A DNA stretch of 64,000 bases from Caldithrix sp964598255 (GCA_964598255.1 CAZRBA010000055.1:1-64000), one strand, 5' to 3'. Shown: positions 16,255 through 26,025, numbered from the stretch's first letter. The notes: generated by a model from the sequence alone, not told the origin. Translations and numbers: made by a program.

Positions 16255-16800
16255 TTGTACGTTCCCCAAAAAATATTTTTAACAAAAGGAGTTGGTATAG
16301 CCAGTGAGCAACTAACAAGTTTTGAAATGGCTTTGCGTAATGCAGGCGTGGGACCTTTTAATTTGGTCTCGGTTTCCAGTATTTATCCTCCGGGTTGCGA
16401 ATTGATTAGCAGAGAAGAAGGATTAAAGGAATTAAAGCCCGGACAAATCGTACATGCGGTATATAGCCGCAATGCCACCAATGAACCTGGTCGCAGAATT
16501 ACGGCTTCGGTTGGTTTGGCAATTCCCAAAGATACATCAGCCTACGGTTACCTCTCCGAACATCACGGGTATGGCCAATCGGAAGAAGAATCCGGTGAAT
16601 ATGCCGAAGATTTAGCGGCAGAAATGTTAGCGACCATTTTGGGTGTGGAGTTCGATATGGATTTGAGCTGGGATGAAAAACGCAATATCTGGCATATATC
16701 CGGAAAAATCGTTCATTCGCAAAACATAACGCAATTTGCCAAAGGCGATGCCCGCGGGCTTTGGACCACCGTTTTTGCGGCAGCCATTTTGCTGCCATAA
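16255..16800 (+). CDS. pdaD: Pyruvoyl-dependent arginine decarboxylase
   Basis: Converts arginine to agmatine. The 181-residue proenzyme is expected to self-cleave within VSVSSIYPPGCE, between S41 and S42, producing the pyruvoyl group on the larger chain, as in the Methanocaldococcus enzyme. Further family features are the GPFNLVSVSS context, GLAIPKD and HHGYGQSEEE. The TTG start at 16255 has AAGGAG eight bases upstream. Agmatinase follows, giving a two-step arginine-to-putrescine route. Confidence 0.94.
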   Translation: MYVPQKIFLTKGVGIASEQLTSFEMALRNAGVGPFNLVSVSSIYPPGCELISREEGLKELKPGQIVHAVYSRNATNEPGRRITASVGLAIPKDTSAYGYLSEHHGYGQSEEESGEYAEDLAAEMLATILGVEFDMDLSWDEKRNIWHISGKIVHSQNITQFAKGDARGLWTTVFAAAILLP

Positions 16801-16887
16801 TTAAATTAAATTGTGCCCCGAATTCTTAAAAAGTAATAACGAATACTAAGTTTCGAATCGGGCGAATTTTAAGGGAAACATTACCTT

Positions 16888-17736
16888 ATGAAGCGCTTTT
16901 TACAAGGAGAAATACCCGACTGTTCCTATGAACAAGCCAAAATAGTGGTTTTGCCGTTGGGGTACGAGCGGACAACTAGTTATGCCCACGGAACCGTCAA
17001 TGGCCCCGCAGCGGTATTGCAAGCCTCGCCTTATTTGGAGATTTATGATGAAGAAGTAAAAGCCGAACCGTTTCGTCAGGGAATATTCACTTTGGAGCAA
17101 CCGGTTTTTGGAACCGATGTTCGGCAAGATTTTGAACGTATCACCCAAACGGCGCATCGTTTGCTGCAAGACGAGAAGTTTGTTATTGCAATCGGAGGGG
17201 AGCATTCCGTTAGCTTCCCGTTATATCGAGCCTTTCATCAAATTTTTTCCGACCTTACAGTGGTCCAGTTGGATGCGCACGCCGATTTGCGTGATTCTTA
17301 CCAAAATACGCCCTATTCGCATGCCTGTGTAATGCACCGTATTCTGAATTTGAATGCCCGTATTGTTCAATTGGGCATACGTTCCTTAAGTAGCGAAGAA
17401 GCTGAATTAATCAAAGAAAAAAATCTAAAAACGGTTTATGCCCATCAGATGTACCAAGGATGGCCGGAAGATATTTGGAACGCCATAAGCGAAAATGTTT
17501 ATTTAACGATTGATGTTGATTTTTTTGACCCATCGTTTATTCCGGCCACCGGAACTCCGGAACCCGGTGGCTTTTTTTGGCCGGAAACCATGGTTTTTTT
17601 AAAACGTCTGTTTGCAAGCAAAAATGTAATTGGCTGCGATGTGGTGGAACTAAGTCCCATTGCCGGATTCCATGCACCTGATTTTGCAATTGCCCGATTA
17701 ATTCATAAATTGATGGCTTATAAGTTTTATCTATAA
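16888..17736 (+). CDS. speB: Agmatinase
   Basis: Hydrolyses agmatine to putrescine and urea with a two-Mn centre. 282 residues. Metal ligands read in order: H106 in GGEHS, D129, H131 and D133 in DAHAD, and D209 and D211 in DVDFFD. The family signature SFIPATGTPEPGG follows. It lies 87 bases after pdaD on the same strand; together they form a polyamine pathway bypassing ornithine decarboxylase. GGGAAACATTACCTT precedes the ATG, so the ribosome-binding site is weak. Confidence 0.94.
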   Translation: MKRFLQGEIPDCSYEQAKIVVLPLGYERTTSYAHGTVNGPAAVLQASPYLEIYDEEVKAEPFRQGIFTLEQPVFGTDVRQDFERITQTAHRLLQDEKFVIAIGGEHSVSFPLYRAFHQIFSDLTVVQLDAHADLRDSYQNTPYSHACVMHRILNLNARIVQLGIRSLSSEEAELIKEKNLKTVYAHQMYQGWPEDIWNAISENVYLTIDVDFFDPSFIPATGTPEPGGFFWPETMVFLKRLFASKNVIGCDVVELSPIAGFHAPDFAIARLIHKLMAYKFYL

Positions 17737-17825
17737 AGGCATTTATAAATTTCGGAGAAATGTTTCCGCTTTTGAATTTGCGAGCGGTAAAGGAAAACCG
17801 TGGTTATGAAAATACAGGAGTGATA

Positions 17826-19967
17826 ATGAAAAAAATAAAATTTGCCTTTGGCATTCACAATCATCAACCAATTGGCAATTTCGATTTTGTCTTCGAAGAA
17901 GCCTATCAAAAAAGCTATCGTCCTTTTCTTGAAATATTGGAACGGCATCCAGCGGTACGCATTTCCGTTCATTTTACCGGTATCCTTTTGGATTGGTTTG
18001 AACAACATCATCCAGAGTTGCTGAGATTAGTGGCCAAAATGGTCGATCGCGGTCAGTTGGAAGTAATGAGCGGTGGCTATTACGAACCCATTATTTCGGT
18101 CATTCCCGAACGGGATCAAATAGGACAAATTAGCAAATTGAACGAACGTATTCGGAATTTGTTTAATTATAAGCCACAGGGAATGTGGCTGGCCGAACGT
18201 GTTTGGGAGCCCAATTTGCCCACGCCCCTAAGCAAGGCGGGTATGCGCTACACCGTGTTAGACGACACCCATTTTAAATATGCGGGCTTACAGGAAGATG
18301 ATTTGACCGGTTATTTTTTAACCGAAGATTTGGGCCATACCATCGCTTTGTTCCCCATTAGTAAAACCTTGCGTTATACCATTCCGTTTCAGGATCCTCA
18401 AAATACCATCGACGAGCTGGCTCGTATGGCTACGGAAGACGGACAAAATTTAATTGTATTTGCTGATGACGGCGAAAAATTCGGCGTTTGGCCGAATACC
18501 TACAAACATGTTTACGAAGACGGCTGGTTGGAACGCTTTTTTAAGGTTTTGGAAGACAACAGCAACTGGGTGGAGCTGGTACATTTTAGCGAAGCTTTGG
18601 AGCAATTGCAGCCCGTGGGAAATATCTATTTGCCCACGGCCTCGTATGCCGAAATGATGGAATGGTCCCTATTCACACCAACAATAAAAAAATACGAACA
18701 ATTTCAACATAAATTGCAGGAAATCGGTTTATGGGATGACTACGCTATTTTTGTGCGCGGCGGATTTTGGCGCAATTTTATGAGTAAGTACTCAGAAGTG
18801 AATATTATGCACAAAAAGATGTTGCGCTTAAGCCATTTGATCAATCGCAATTCCATTCCCGATCAACATAAATTTCAAAAAGCGTTGGATCATCTGTGGG
18901 CGGCGCAAGTAAATTGCCCTTACTGGCACGGCGTTTTCGGAGGATTGTATTTAAGCCATTTGCGTTTTGCCATTTTTAACAATTTGATCCTTGCCGAAAA
19001 AATTTTGGATGAATACCGCGCCCTACCAGAAGTGAATATCGTCGATTTTGATGCCGACGGCCATGACGAAATTCTAATCGAAACACCGGTTCATGATGCC
19101 TATTTTAAACCGGACGCAGGTGCAATTTTGTTTGAATACGATTTTAAACCGGCGGCTAAAAATTTGTTGGATACCATGACCCGTCGTGAAGAAGCCTATC
19201 ATAGCAAGTTAAAGGATGCCGTTTATGTGGAAGATTTTCAAAATATGAACGGAGATCAAACCGCCAGCATTCATGATTTGGTTTTAACCAAAGAACGCGA
19301 CCTGATGCAATATTTGCATTACGATCATTATGAACGTCGTTCGCTCATCGACCATTGTTTGCCCTTGGATACCACGTTGTCAAAATTTGCCAATGGTGAA
19401 GCCGAAGAGTTAGCCGGTTTTTACAACACTCCCTACGAGCTAAGCGAAGCAATTCGCCAAAAAAATAAAACCTTCCTGCATTTTAAGCAAAGGGGATGGC
19501 TGCGGCAGAAAAACGATATGTTACCGATTGAAATTGGCAAAATTGTTACCGTTTGCCATAATCAGGCAGATATTCGTATTGAATATGAAATCAAAAATTT
19601 GTCCGATCGGGAATTGCATTTTTTGTTTGCCGTTGAATTCAATTACGGTTTACAGGCCGGTCAGGCGGAAGACCGTTATTATTATGATTCGGACGGACGG
19701 CTGGAAGCGCCATTCTTAAATTCAACCGGTATTTTGGATAGTTCGTCTATGATAGGCTTAAAGGACGAATATCTGAAATTGGATATTCAGGTGAGCGGCG
19801 AAGATGTAAAGGAAATTTGGCGAATGCCGGTCGAAACCATTTCTCTCTCGGAAAGCGGATTTGAACGTGTGTATCAAAGTTCGGCCGTGTTAATGGTTCA
19901 CGAAATTCATCTTAAAAAATCCGTTAAATTCTCTGTCCGTCAGGTCGTAGAATTAATAGAAAGTTAA
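17826..19967 (+). CDS. GH57 family 4-alpha-glucanotransferase/alpha-amylase-type enzyme
   Basis: Acts on alpha-1,4-glucans. 713 residues from ATG 17826, chosen for the AGGAG at 17816-17820 and the KKIKFAFGIHNHQP start typical of GH57; an in-frame extension to 17760 is unlikely. The nucleophile is E124 in WLAERVWEP and the acid/base is D214 in VFADDGEKFG, nearly the numbering of the Thermococcus litoralis glucanotransferase (E123, D214). The C-terminal half (about 400-713) fits the all-beta domains of that group. Glucanotransferase versus amylase cannot be decided from sequence alone. It lies 89 bases after speB and six before the protease gene. Confidence 0.92.
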   Translation: MKKIKFAFGIHNHQPIGNFDFVFEEAYQKSYRPFLEILERHPAVRISVHFTGILLDWFEQHHPELLRLVAKMVDRGQLEVMSGGYYEPIISVIPERDQIGQISKLNERIRNLFNYKPQGMWLAERVWEPNLPTPLSKAGMRYTVLDDTHFKYAGLQEDDLTGYFLTEDLGHTIALFPISKTLRYTIPFQDPQNTIDELARMATEDGQNLIVFADDGEKFGVWPNTYKHVYEDGWLERFFKVLEDNSNWVELVHFSEALEQLQPVGNIYLPTASYAEMMEWSLFTPTIKKYEQFQHKLQEIGLWDDYAIFVRGGFWRNFMSKYSEVNIMHKKMLRLSHLINRNSIPDQHKFQKALDHLWAAQVNCPYWHGVFGGLYLSHLRFAIFNNLILAEKILDEYRALPEVNIVDFDADGHDEILIETPVHDAYFKPDAGAILFEYDFKPAAKNLLDTMTRREEAYHSKLKDAVYVEDFQNMNGDQTASIHDLVLTKERDLMQYLHYDHYERRSLIDHCLPLDTTLSKFANGEAEELAGFYNTPYELSEAIRQKNKTFLHFKQRGWLRQKNDMLPIEIGKIVTVCHNQADIRIEYEIKNLSDRELHFLFAVEFNYGLQAGQAEDRYYYDSDGRLEAPFLNSTGILDSSSMIGLKDEYLKLDIQVSGEDVKEIWRMPVETISLSESGFERVYQSSAVLMVHEIHLKKSVKFSVRQVVELIES

Positions 19968-19973
19968 GAAGAT

Positions 19974-21581
19974 ATGAAGAGCAAGCGCACCCGATATTTG
20001 GTTTATCTAATTATCCTGGTATTAGCCTATTTTATTCTGTCCAATTATAACATATTGTTTTACAATTATCTGGGGCCCGAAAGCAAAAGTAAAGTAAAAG
20101 TGTCGATGGTCCTGGATTACATTAACCGCTATTATGTGGATTCGGTCAATTGGCACGCAACCGGAGATCAGGCAATAAAGGGTGCCTTGCAAACATTGGA
20201 TCCTCACTCGATTTATTTAAGCCGCGCCGAAGTAAAAGCCGTGGAAGAAAGTTTCGAAGGGCGGTATCAGGGCATTGGCATCCAATTCGATATCGTGGGC
20301 GATTATCCTACGGTTATTGCAGTTATTCCCGGTTCGCCCGCAGCAAAAGTCGGCTTGCAAGCCGGTGATCAAATTATCAAAATAGAAGGTCATAGTGCTT
20401 ACAAAATAGCGCGGGATTCGGTACCCAAAAAATTGAAGGGCCCCAAAGGTACGGCGGTTCGGGTAACCATTAAACGACCCGGCATTAAAGAACCTTTCCA
20501 AGTAACTCTGGTTCGCGACGAAATACCGATTACTACCATTAATACCTATTGCATGGTAGATGCCCAAACGGGCTATGTTTGGATGAACCGTTTTGCCACC
20601 ACAACTTCGGACGAATTGGAACAGGCCCTTGACGATTTGCAGAACAAGGGAATGAAACGATTGGTGCTTGATTTGCGCGATAACGGAGGCGGTTTGTTAC
20701 GTCAGGCGGTAGAAGTAGTAGCCAAATTCATTCCGGGTAAAAAATTAGTTGTTTACACCAAGGGTAAATTAAAACGCTTCGACGAAAAGTTCTACACCGA
20801 TTTTCCCCGCAAGGTGCGCACTTTTCCGTTGATTTTGCTTATTAACCACAATACGGCCAGCGCTTCGGAAATAGTGGCCGGGGCCTTGCAAGATTATGAT
20901 CGGGCATTATTGGTAGGAACCAATAGTTTTGGTAAAGGGTTGGTGCAAAACGAATTCGGTTTGCCGGACGGTTCCAGAATCCGTTTAACCATTTCAAAAT
21001 ACTACACACCCAGCGGCCGGTTAATCCAAAGGCCCTACAAAAATATTTCGCGCGAGCAATATTACGACGAGCTTTGGAACGACAGTTTGAAGTTCGAACC
21101 CGACACCAGCAAGATTTTTTACACAAGCAAAGGGCGAAAAGTATACGGTGGAGGCGGTATACAGCCCGATGTGGTTGTGCCTTTCAGAAATCCGGGCAAA
21201 TCGGCCGTTTGGATTTTAAAGCTTTTGCAGAAACGTTTGTTTTTTGAAACCGTTGATCAATGGAATGAACGCCTGAAATTATGGACTGCGGATTTTGACA
21301 AATTCAACCGTGAATTCCATGTTCCGAACGCCATGTTAGAAACACTGAAGCGGTTGGCTAAGAAGAAGGACATTACCATTCCGTCATCGGAGTTTGTCAA
21401 ACAAAAAAAATACCTGCGTAATCGTCTTAAAGCGGAAATTGCACGCCATTTTTGGAATACGGCACGATACTACCAAATATTGCTGGAAAACGACAATCAG
21501 TTAAGGGCTGCCTTGGAACATTTTAAAGAGGCCGAAGGTTTATTAAAGTTAAAGGGATACAAAGGGAAAACAAAAAATTAG
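19974..21581 (+). CDS. ctpA: C-terminal processing peptidase (S41 family, CtpA/Prc-like)
   Basis: Periplasmic serine protease that trims protein C-termini. 535 residues: N-terminal TM or signal anchor (about 8-24), PDZ domain (about 85-175, FEGRYQGIGIQF and GSPAAKVGLQAGDQI), then the S41 catalytic core with Ser296 in NTASASEI and Lys321 in SFGKGLVQ, 25 residues apart as in characterised Ctp enzymes. The last 120 or so residues are helical. It follows the GH57 gene at six bases. Several Ctp paralogues are usual in this group; the substrate is unknown. Confidence 0.93.
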   Translation: MKSKRTRYLVYLIILVLAYFILSNYNILFYNYLGPESKSKVKVSMVLDYINRYYVDSVNWHATGDQAIKGALQTLDPHSIYLSRAEVKAVEESFEGRYQGIGIQFDIVGDYPTVIAVIPGSPAAKVGLQAGDQIIKIEGHSAYKIARDSVPKKLKGPKGTAVRVTIKRPGIKEPFQVTLVRDEIPITTINTYCMVDAQTGYVWMNRFATTTSDELEQALDDLQNKGMKRLVLDLRDNGGGLLRQAVEVVAKFIPGKKLVVYTKGKLKRFDEKFYTDFPRKVRTFPLILLINHNTASASEIVAGALQDYDRALLVGTNSFGKGLVQNEFGLPDGSRIRLTISKYYTPSGRLIQRPYKNISREQYYDELWNDSLKFEPDTSKIFYTSKGRKVYGGGGIQPDVVVPFRNPGKSAVWILKLLQKRLFFETVDQWNERLKLWTADFDKFNREFHVPNAMLETLKRLAKKKDITIPSSEFVKQKKYLRNRLKAEIARHFWNTARYYQILLENDNQLRAALEHFKEAEGLLKLKGYKGKTKN

Positions 21582-21583
21582 AA

Positions 21584-21612
21584 TTGACTTCAATTTGTAA
21601 AAATAGTAAACT
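21584..21612 (+). promoter_or_regulatory. Candidate sigma-70-type promoter for exbB-exbD-exbD-tonB
   Basis: TTGACT (21584-21589), a 17-base spacer, TAAACT (21607-21612), about 70 bases before the exbB ATG. It overlaps the end of ctpA by nothing and lies in the only gap before the TonB genes. Confidence 0.5.
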
Positions 21613-21682
21613 ACCGACTAAAGTTTGAATTATATTTAAGTGTAATTTATTGTAAGAACAACTAAGAAAGGGAGTTGTCGAT

Positions 21683-22303
21683 ATGGTTGAACTTTTTTTA
21701 GCAGGTGGTCCATTTATGTGGCCTATTTTGATCCTTTTTATAATCGGATTAGGTTATGTTATTGAGAGATTTTGGACATTAACGCGTGCTTCAATAAACA
21801 CAAGAAAATTTCTTGCCCGCTTACATAATGCTTTGCAAGAAGGCGGGGTTGAAGCGGCCGCTGCTGAATGCGAAAAAACCCCCGGCCCTGTAGCCTCTAT
21901 TTTGCACGCCGGTTTGTCCCGTGCCGACAAAGGACTGGAACATGTTGAAAAAGCGATTTCCAATGCCGGATCGATTGAAATGGCCTTTTTGGAGAGAGGT
22001 ATGTTGGTACTTTCGACCGTTATCGTTTTGGCACCGATGCTCGGTTTTACCGGTACGGTATCCGGTATGGTGGGTGCTTTTGATGCTATTAAAAAAGCCA
22101 ATGATATTTCGCCTGCTATCGTGGCCGGTGGTATTTCCGAGGCTTTGTTAACCACATTGTTCGGTTTGGTTGTGGCTATGACTATTCAAATTTTCTACAA
22201 CTATTTTACTTCCCGAATTGATAAATTAATTATTGATATGGAAGAAAGTTCTATTGAATTGATGGATGCTTTGGTCGAAATGGAAGAGAAGAAAAACAAA
22301 TAA
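21683..22303 (+). CDS. exbB: MotA/TolQ/ExbB proton channel family protein
   Basis: Inner-membrane subunit of an energy-transducing complex. 206 residues with TM segments at about 10-28, 110-132 and 150-175. The family core is present: GMLVLSTVIVLAPMLGFTGTVSGMVGAF and the second signature GGISEALLTTLFGLVVAM. Two ExbD/TolR proteins and a TonB protein follow, so a TonB/ExbBD complex that energises outer-membrane transport is most likely; a Tol-like role cannot be excluded. AAGGGAG precedes the ATG. Confidence 0.94.
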   Translation: MVELFLAGGPFMWPILILFIIGLGYVIERFWTLTRASINTRKFLARLHNALQEGGVEAAAAECEKTPGPVASILHAGLSRADKGLEHVEKAISNAGSIEMAFLERGMLVLSTVIVLAPMLGFTGTVSGMVGAFDAIKKANDISPAIVAGGISEALLTTLFGLVVAMTIQIFYNYFTSRIDKLIIDMEESSIELMDALVEMEEKKNK

Positions 22304-22322
22304 CCCTTAGAGGTAGAGAACT

Positions 22323-22730
22323 ATGATTTTGGGTAAAAGAAAAAAAGACAAAGACGTTGAGATACCCTCTGCCTCATTGCCAGATATTGTATTCTTGCTG
22401 TTAGTCTTCTTTCTTGTAACCACGTCCATTGATACGGAAAAAGGTCTGGATCTGGTTTTACCGCCACCGGGAAATGTTGAGATTAAGATTCCCAAAAAGA
22501 ATTTGGCCAATATGCTGGTAAATGCGCAAGGCCAGGTACTTTTAGACGGTAAAGAAATAAATATTCGTGATATCGCAAGGATTATTAAGCAAAAAATTGC
22601 AGAGAACGACAAATTGGTTATTTCTCTTAAAACCGATGCCGATACAGATTACCAGACATATATTACAGTATTGGATCAATTGAAGAAGGCAGGGGCGAAG
22701 AAAATCTCACTGGCAGAGCCAGAGAAGTAA
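22323..22730 (+). CDS. exbD: ExbD/TolR family biopolymer transport protein (first copy)
   Basis: 135 residues. Short cytoplasmic start, one TM at about 18-38 with the functional Asp just inside it (PSASLPDIVFLLLVFFLV), then a periplasmic domain ending in TYITVLDQLKKAGAKKISLAEP. Together with exbB and the second ExbD it would use the proton gradient to drive TonB. Lies 19 bases after exbB. Confidence 0.93.
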   Translation: MILGKRKKDKDVEIPSASLPDIVFLLLVFFLVTTSIDTEKGLDLVLPPPGNVEIKIPKKNLANMLVNAQGQVLLDGKEINIRDIARIIKQKIAENDKLVISLKTDADTDYQTYITVLDQLKKAGAKKISLAEPEK

Positions 22731-22746
22731 GTATGGAGGTCGCTCG

Positions 22747-23166
22747 ATGAAGTTTGAAAAGAAAAGTAAAGTGAATGTGGCTATTCCTACGGCCTCAATG
22801 CCTGATATTATTTTTATGTTGCTGATTTTCTTTATGGTGGCTACGGTAATCCGGCAGTATTCCGGATTAAAGGTAGATTTACCGCAAGCAGAGAAAATTC
22901 AAAAAGTTCCAGGTTCAAAACGCCATGTGGTTACGTTGTGGGCCGACCGCAATCACCGGGTTGTGGTAGATGATATTGCCATTAAAAAATTAACGAATTT
23001 GCGTAGTATTATGTATCAAAAATTGGTTAACGACCCGCAACTTATCGTCGCCCTGAAGATAGACAAACGTAACAAAATGGGTTTTGTCAACAAAATTCAT
23101 CAGGAGCTGCGCAAAGCAGGCACTTTAAAAGTGTATTACTTTGCCGTTCCGGGAGGTGAGTTCTAA
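22747..23166 (+). CDS. exbD: ExbD/TolR family biopolymer transport protein (second copy)
   Basis: 139 residues, same layout as the preceding gene: TM at about 16-36 with Asp in PTASMPDIIFMLLIFFMVA and a periplasmic domain (NKIHQELRKAGTLKVYYFAVP near the end). Two unlike ExbD genes in tandem are common in FCB-group exb clusters. The stop overlaps the tonB start by one base (TAATG). Confidence 0.93.
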   Translation: MKFEKKSKVNVAIPTASMPDIIFMLLIFFMVATVIRQYSGLKVDLPQAEKIQKVPGSKRHVVTLWADRNHRVVVDDIAIKKLTNLRSIMYQKLVNDPQLIVALKIDKRNKMGFVNKIHQELRKAGTLKVYYFAVPGGEF

Positions 23167-23795
23167 TGAAAGCACTCAAGAAAAGTCCCGATGCCGATTT
23201 AAGGCTGAAATACCGCAAGGTATTGGAAGCCTCAATGGCGATTTCGCTTCTCCTGATGATCGTATTGTTTTACTCATTTAAAACATTTGAAACGAAGGTG
23301 AAATTACCGGAACGTCCGAATATCACCATTGAGACCATTCAAATACCGCCAACACAGCAAATACAAAAACCGCCACCTCCGGCACGTCCGTCCATTCCCG
23401 TGGAAGCGGATGACGACGAAATGCTGGATGATGTGACGATTGATAATACCGATGTGAATATGGCGCCAACCGAGAATTTGCCACCGCCTCCTCCGCCCGA
23501 AGAAGACGAGGTGTACGAATTCTTTGCCGTATCACAAAAGCCGGTGTTAATTCATAAAGCCAAACCGGTGTATCCAGAACTGGCGCGTAAAGCCGGTATC
23601 GAGGGTATTGTAGTGGTGACGGTAACCATCGGTAAGGATGGCCATGTGGAAGATGCGAAGATATTCAAATCAATCCCAATGCTTGACGAAGCCGCACTTG
23701 AAGCGGCACGAAAGTGCGTTTTCAAGCCGGCCAAGCAGCGTGATAAATATGTTCGCGTAAAAATGAATATTCCATTCCACTTTAAGTTGAAATAA
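23166..23795 (+). CDS. tonB: TonB family protein
   Basis: 209 residues. One N-terminal TM (about 24-44), a Pro-rich periplasmic spacer (IPPTQQIQKPPPPARPSIP and ENLPPPPPPEED), and a C-terminal TonB domain (about 120-209: PVYPELARKAGIEGIVVVTVTIGKDGHV, then DEAALEAARKCVFKPAKQ). Transmits energy from ExbB/ExbD to outer-membrane receptors. ATG overlaps the preceding stop; last gene before a strong terminator. Confidence 0.95.
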   Translation: MKALKKSPDADLRLKYRKVLEASMAISLLLMIVLFYSFKTFETKVKLPERPNITIETIQIPPTQQIQKPPPPARPSIPVEADDDEMLDDVTIDNTDVNMAPTENLPPPPPPEEDEVYEFFAVSQKPVLIHKAKPVYPELARKAGIEGIVVVTVTIGKDGHVEDAKIFKSIPMLDEAALEAARKCVFKPAKQRDKYVRVKMNIPFHFKLK

Positions 23796-23801
23796 ACGTT
23801 C

Positions 23802-23830
23802 AGGCAGCCTTCGGGCTGCCTTTCCTTCTT
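23802..23830 (+). terminator. Intrinsic terminator of the exb/tonB operon
   Basis: AGGCAGCC (23802-23809), TTCG tetraloop, GGCTGCCT (23814-23821), then a T-rich tract. Confidence 0.85.
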
Positions 23831-23872
23831 TACTTGTTTTATCTTTGATTTTAGATTCGGATTATTAATTTT

Positions 23873-24781
23873 ATGAAATCCAAAGAGATTCTGTTTATCT
23901 TAAATCCCATTTCCGGCCTGCAACGTAATAAAAAGTCCATTGAATATTTAATTCATCGCGAATTTAAAAACCATTCTACCATCGATTACCAAATTGTTTA
24001 CACCGATTATGCCGGCCATGCCTCCGTACTTGCAAAAGAGGCCGCTCAAAAAGGCCTGTACGCCGTGGTGGCCGTTGGTGGCGACGGTACCATGAACGAA
24101 GTTGCCAGCGGCTTGGTGGGAAGCAAAACAGCTTTGGGGCTTATTGCCCGCGGTTCTGGCAATGGCTATGCTCGTTCTTTGAATATTCCTTTACGCGCTA
24201 CGGAGGCTATTGAAGCGATTAAATACGGCGAGATGATAAAAGTGGATGTCGGCAAGGTAAACAACCAATATTATTTTTTTAATGTAATGGGCGTCGGTTT
24301 TGATGCTTACATCGGCGCCAAATTTCAAGATTTCGGACTGCGCGGCCCGATTCCCTATTTTTATATTGGCGTGCGCGGTTGGTTTCAATATGACTACGAA
24401 GCTTTTACGTTGCGTTTTAATGATCAGATTTTGCGATTACGGCCCCTGCTCATTGCGGTTGCCAATGCCCCTCAGTACGGAATGGGTGCCCGTATTGCTC
24501 CGCATGCCAAAATGGATGACGGTAAATTCGAACTTTGCATTTTGAAAAAAATGAAAACATTACAGGCTTTGCCGCGTTTGCTACGTCTGTTTAACGGTTC
24601 TGTCGAAAAAGTACCCTTCTATCAACATTTTACGGTTACGGAAGTTGTGATTGAACGCGAAAGGGATAAAGGACTTTTCCATACGGACGGTGAACCGAGA
24701 ATGGGCGGTAAAGAACTGAAAATTTCCGTTTTACCCTTGTCACTAAATGTGATTGTTCCTGCAAAAGGGAAACGCTCATGA
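23873..24781 (+). CDS. Diacylglycerol/sphingosine kinase-type lipid kinase (YegS/DgkB-like)
   Basis: Phosphorylates a lipid hydroxyl using ATP. 302 residues. Nucleotide-binding GGDGTMNEVASGL near residue 70, then IARGSGNGYARSL near residue 93; an ILNPISGLQRNKKSIEYL start and FHTDGEPRMGG near 265 are typical of the DAGK catalytic family. Lipid specificity is unknown. The last four bases overlap the start of the thioesterase gene, suggesting a shared lipid-related operon. Confidence 0.9.
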   Translation: MKSKEILFILNPISGLQRNKKSIEYLIHREFKNHSTIDYQIVYTDYAGHASVLAKEAAQKGLYAVVAVGGDGTMNEVASGLVGSKTALGLIARGSGNGYARSLNIPLRATEAIEAIKYGEMIKVDVGKVNNQYYFFNVMGVGFDAYIGAKFQDFGLRGPIPYFYIGVRGWFQYDYEAFTLRFNDQILRLRPLLIAVANAPQYGMGARIAPHAKMDDGKFELCILKKMKTLQALPRLLRLFNGSVEKVPFYQHFTVTEVVIERERDKGLFHTDGEPRMGGKELKISVLPLSLNVIVPAKGKRS

Positions 24782-25206
24782 ACGTATTTAAAACCGAACT
24801 TAAGGTTCGAACCTATGAATGCGATCTTTACGGTCATGTGAATAATGCCGTGTACCTGAACTATTTTGAAGCAGCACGGGTTGAGTTTTTGGAAGCAATT
24901 GATCTTAATTTGGCCAAATTAAAAAACATGGGATTTTTACTCCCTATCGTTCGGATAGAAACGGATTACAAAAAGCCTTTGTTTCCTGGAGAAATTATTG
25001 AAATTACTGCGGAGTGGGTTAAACGAGGGGTGAGTTCGGCCATATTTCGTCAGGAAATAATAAAAAAAGAAACAGGCAAATTAGCCGCAAGAGCCTTGGT
25101 AACCTGGGTTGCTACAAATTTACAAGGAAAACCAATTCCCATTCCCGAAATTATTTTGCAAAAAGCGCAAAATTACTTTGGCCTTTTGCCGGAAATCGAA
25201 AAATAA
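24778..25206 (+). CDS. Acyl-CoA thioesterase, 4HBT/YbgC-type hotdog fold
   Basis: 142 residues. YECDLYGHVNNAVYLNYFEAAR near the N-terminus carries the Asp (D15 in the C-D-YGHVNN pattern) used by the 4-hydroxybenzoyl-CoA thioesterase subfamily. The rest fits a single hotdog domain (ETDYKKPLFPGEIIEI; ALVTWV). Substrate unknown. Start ATG overlaps the lipid kinase stop (ATGA). Confidence 0.88.
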   Translation: MNVFKTELKVRTYECDLYGHVNNAVYLNYFEAARVEFLEAIDLNLAKLKNMGFLLPIVRIETDYKKPLFPGEIIEITAEWVKRGVSSAIFRQEIIKKETGKLAARALVTWVATNLQGKPIPIPEIILQKAQNYFGLLPEIEK

Positions 25207-25247
25207 ATAATTTTGAAAAGCAAATCGCTAACAATTCGCTTTATATT

Positions 25248-25979
25248 TTACTCCATAAATTTGACTCCCCAAATAATAAGTAAACCTAAAATGAATACAA
25301 TCAATCTGGTAATTCTGTCTTCCGAATGGTGATGAACCTCGGGCAAAAGGTCATCGGCAGCCACATGCAAAAACGTACCGGCAGAAAAGGCAATTAAATA
25401 ACCAATGGTTTGCTGGTTACCGGAAAGATCGAAAAAGAAGTAGGTGATAAATGCTCCTACGGGTACCATTAACGAAAATCCGGTTAAGTAGGAAAATAAT
25501 TTTTTGTTGGAGTAATTCTCTTTGATAAATAGACTGGTTAAGGACAGTGAAGCCGGTAGTTTGTGGAAAATGATGGCTATAAAAACAATAAGACCCAAAT
25601 GCGGCACCATAATTCCCGCCCCGAGTGCCAAACCGGTAATTAGGCTATGTAAAGAAAGCCCGATAAATGCGGTGAGACCTACTTTGTGGTATTCGCAATG
25701 CTCGGCAGGGCAAGGGTGGGTCATAATAAATTTTTCCAATAAATAGAGAAGCAAAAATCCGAGTAAGGCAAACAGACCAACCCGAGGCCCGATATATTCG
25801 GTAGCATCGGGTATCATGTGCAAAAAAGCGGCCCCCAAAAGTACCCCGGCGCCAAGACTGATGAACAAATGAATTAAGCGTTTGTTATGTCTAAAATAAA
25901 AAGGAATAAGACCGCCAAGCCAAGCAATAAGAATAATACTAACGGAATAAATGATTAACTGAGTTAAGTGCGTATTCAT
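25248..25979 (-). CDS. ZIP family divalent metal transporter
   Basis: Inner-membrane transporter for zinc or another divalent metal, 243 residues, about eight TM helices. The metal-site helices are recognisable: HSLITGLALGAGIMVPHLG (TM4) and FHKLPASLSLTSLF (TM5), plus LGAAFLHMIPDATEY near residue 50 and a His-rich EVHHHSED stretch near 215. AGGT precedes the ATG. Faces the thioesterase gene convergently and probably follows the acyltransferase gene on its own strand. Confidence 0.9.
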   Translation of the reverse strand: MNTHLTQLIIYSVSIILIAWLGGLIPFYFRHNKRLIHLFISLGAGVLLGAAFLHMIPDATEYIGPRVGLFALLGFLLLYLLEKFIMTHPCPAEHCEYHKVGLTAFIGLSLHSLITGLALGAGIMVPHLGLIVFIAIIFHKLPASLSLTSLFIKENYSNKKLFSYLTGFSLMVPVGAFITYFFFDLSGNQQTIGYLIAFSAGTFLHVAADDLLPEVHHHSEDRITRLIVFILGLLIIWGVKFME

Positions 25980-26025
25980 TTTTTACCTCGCGGTTTTACG
26001 TGCTTGTACATCCGATTTTTGCAAG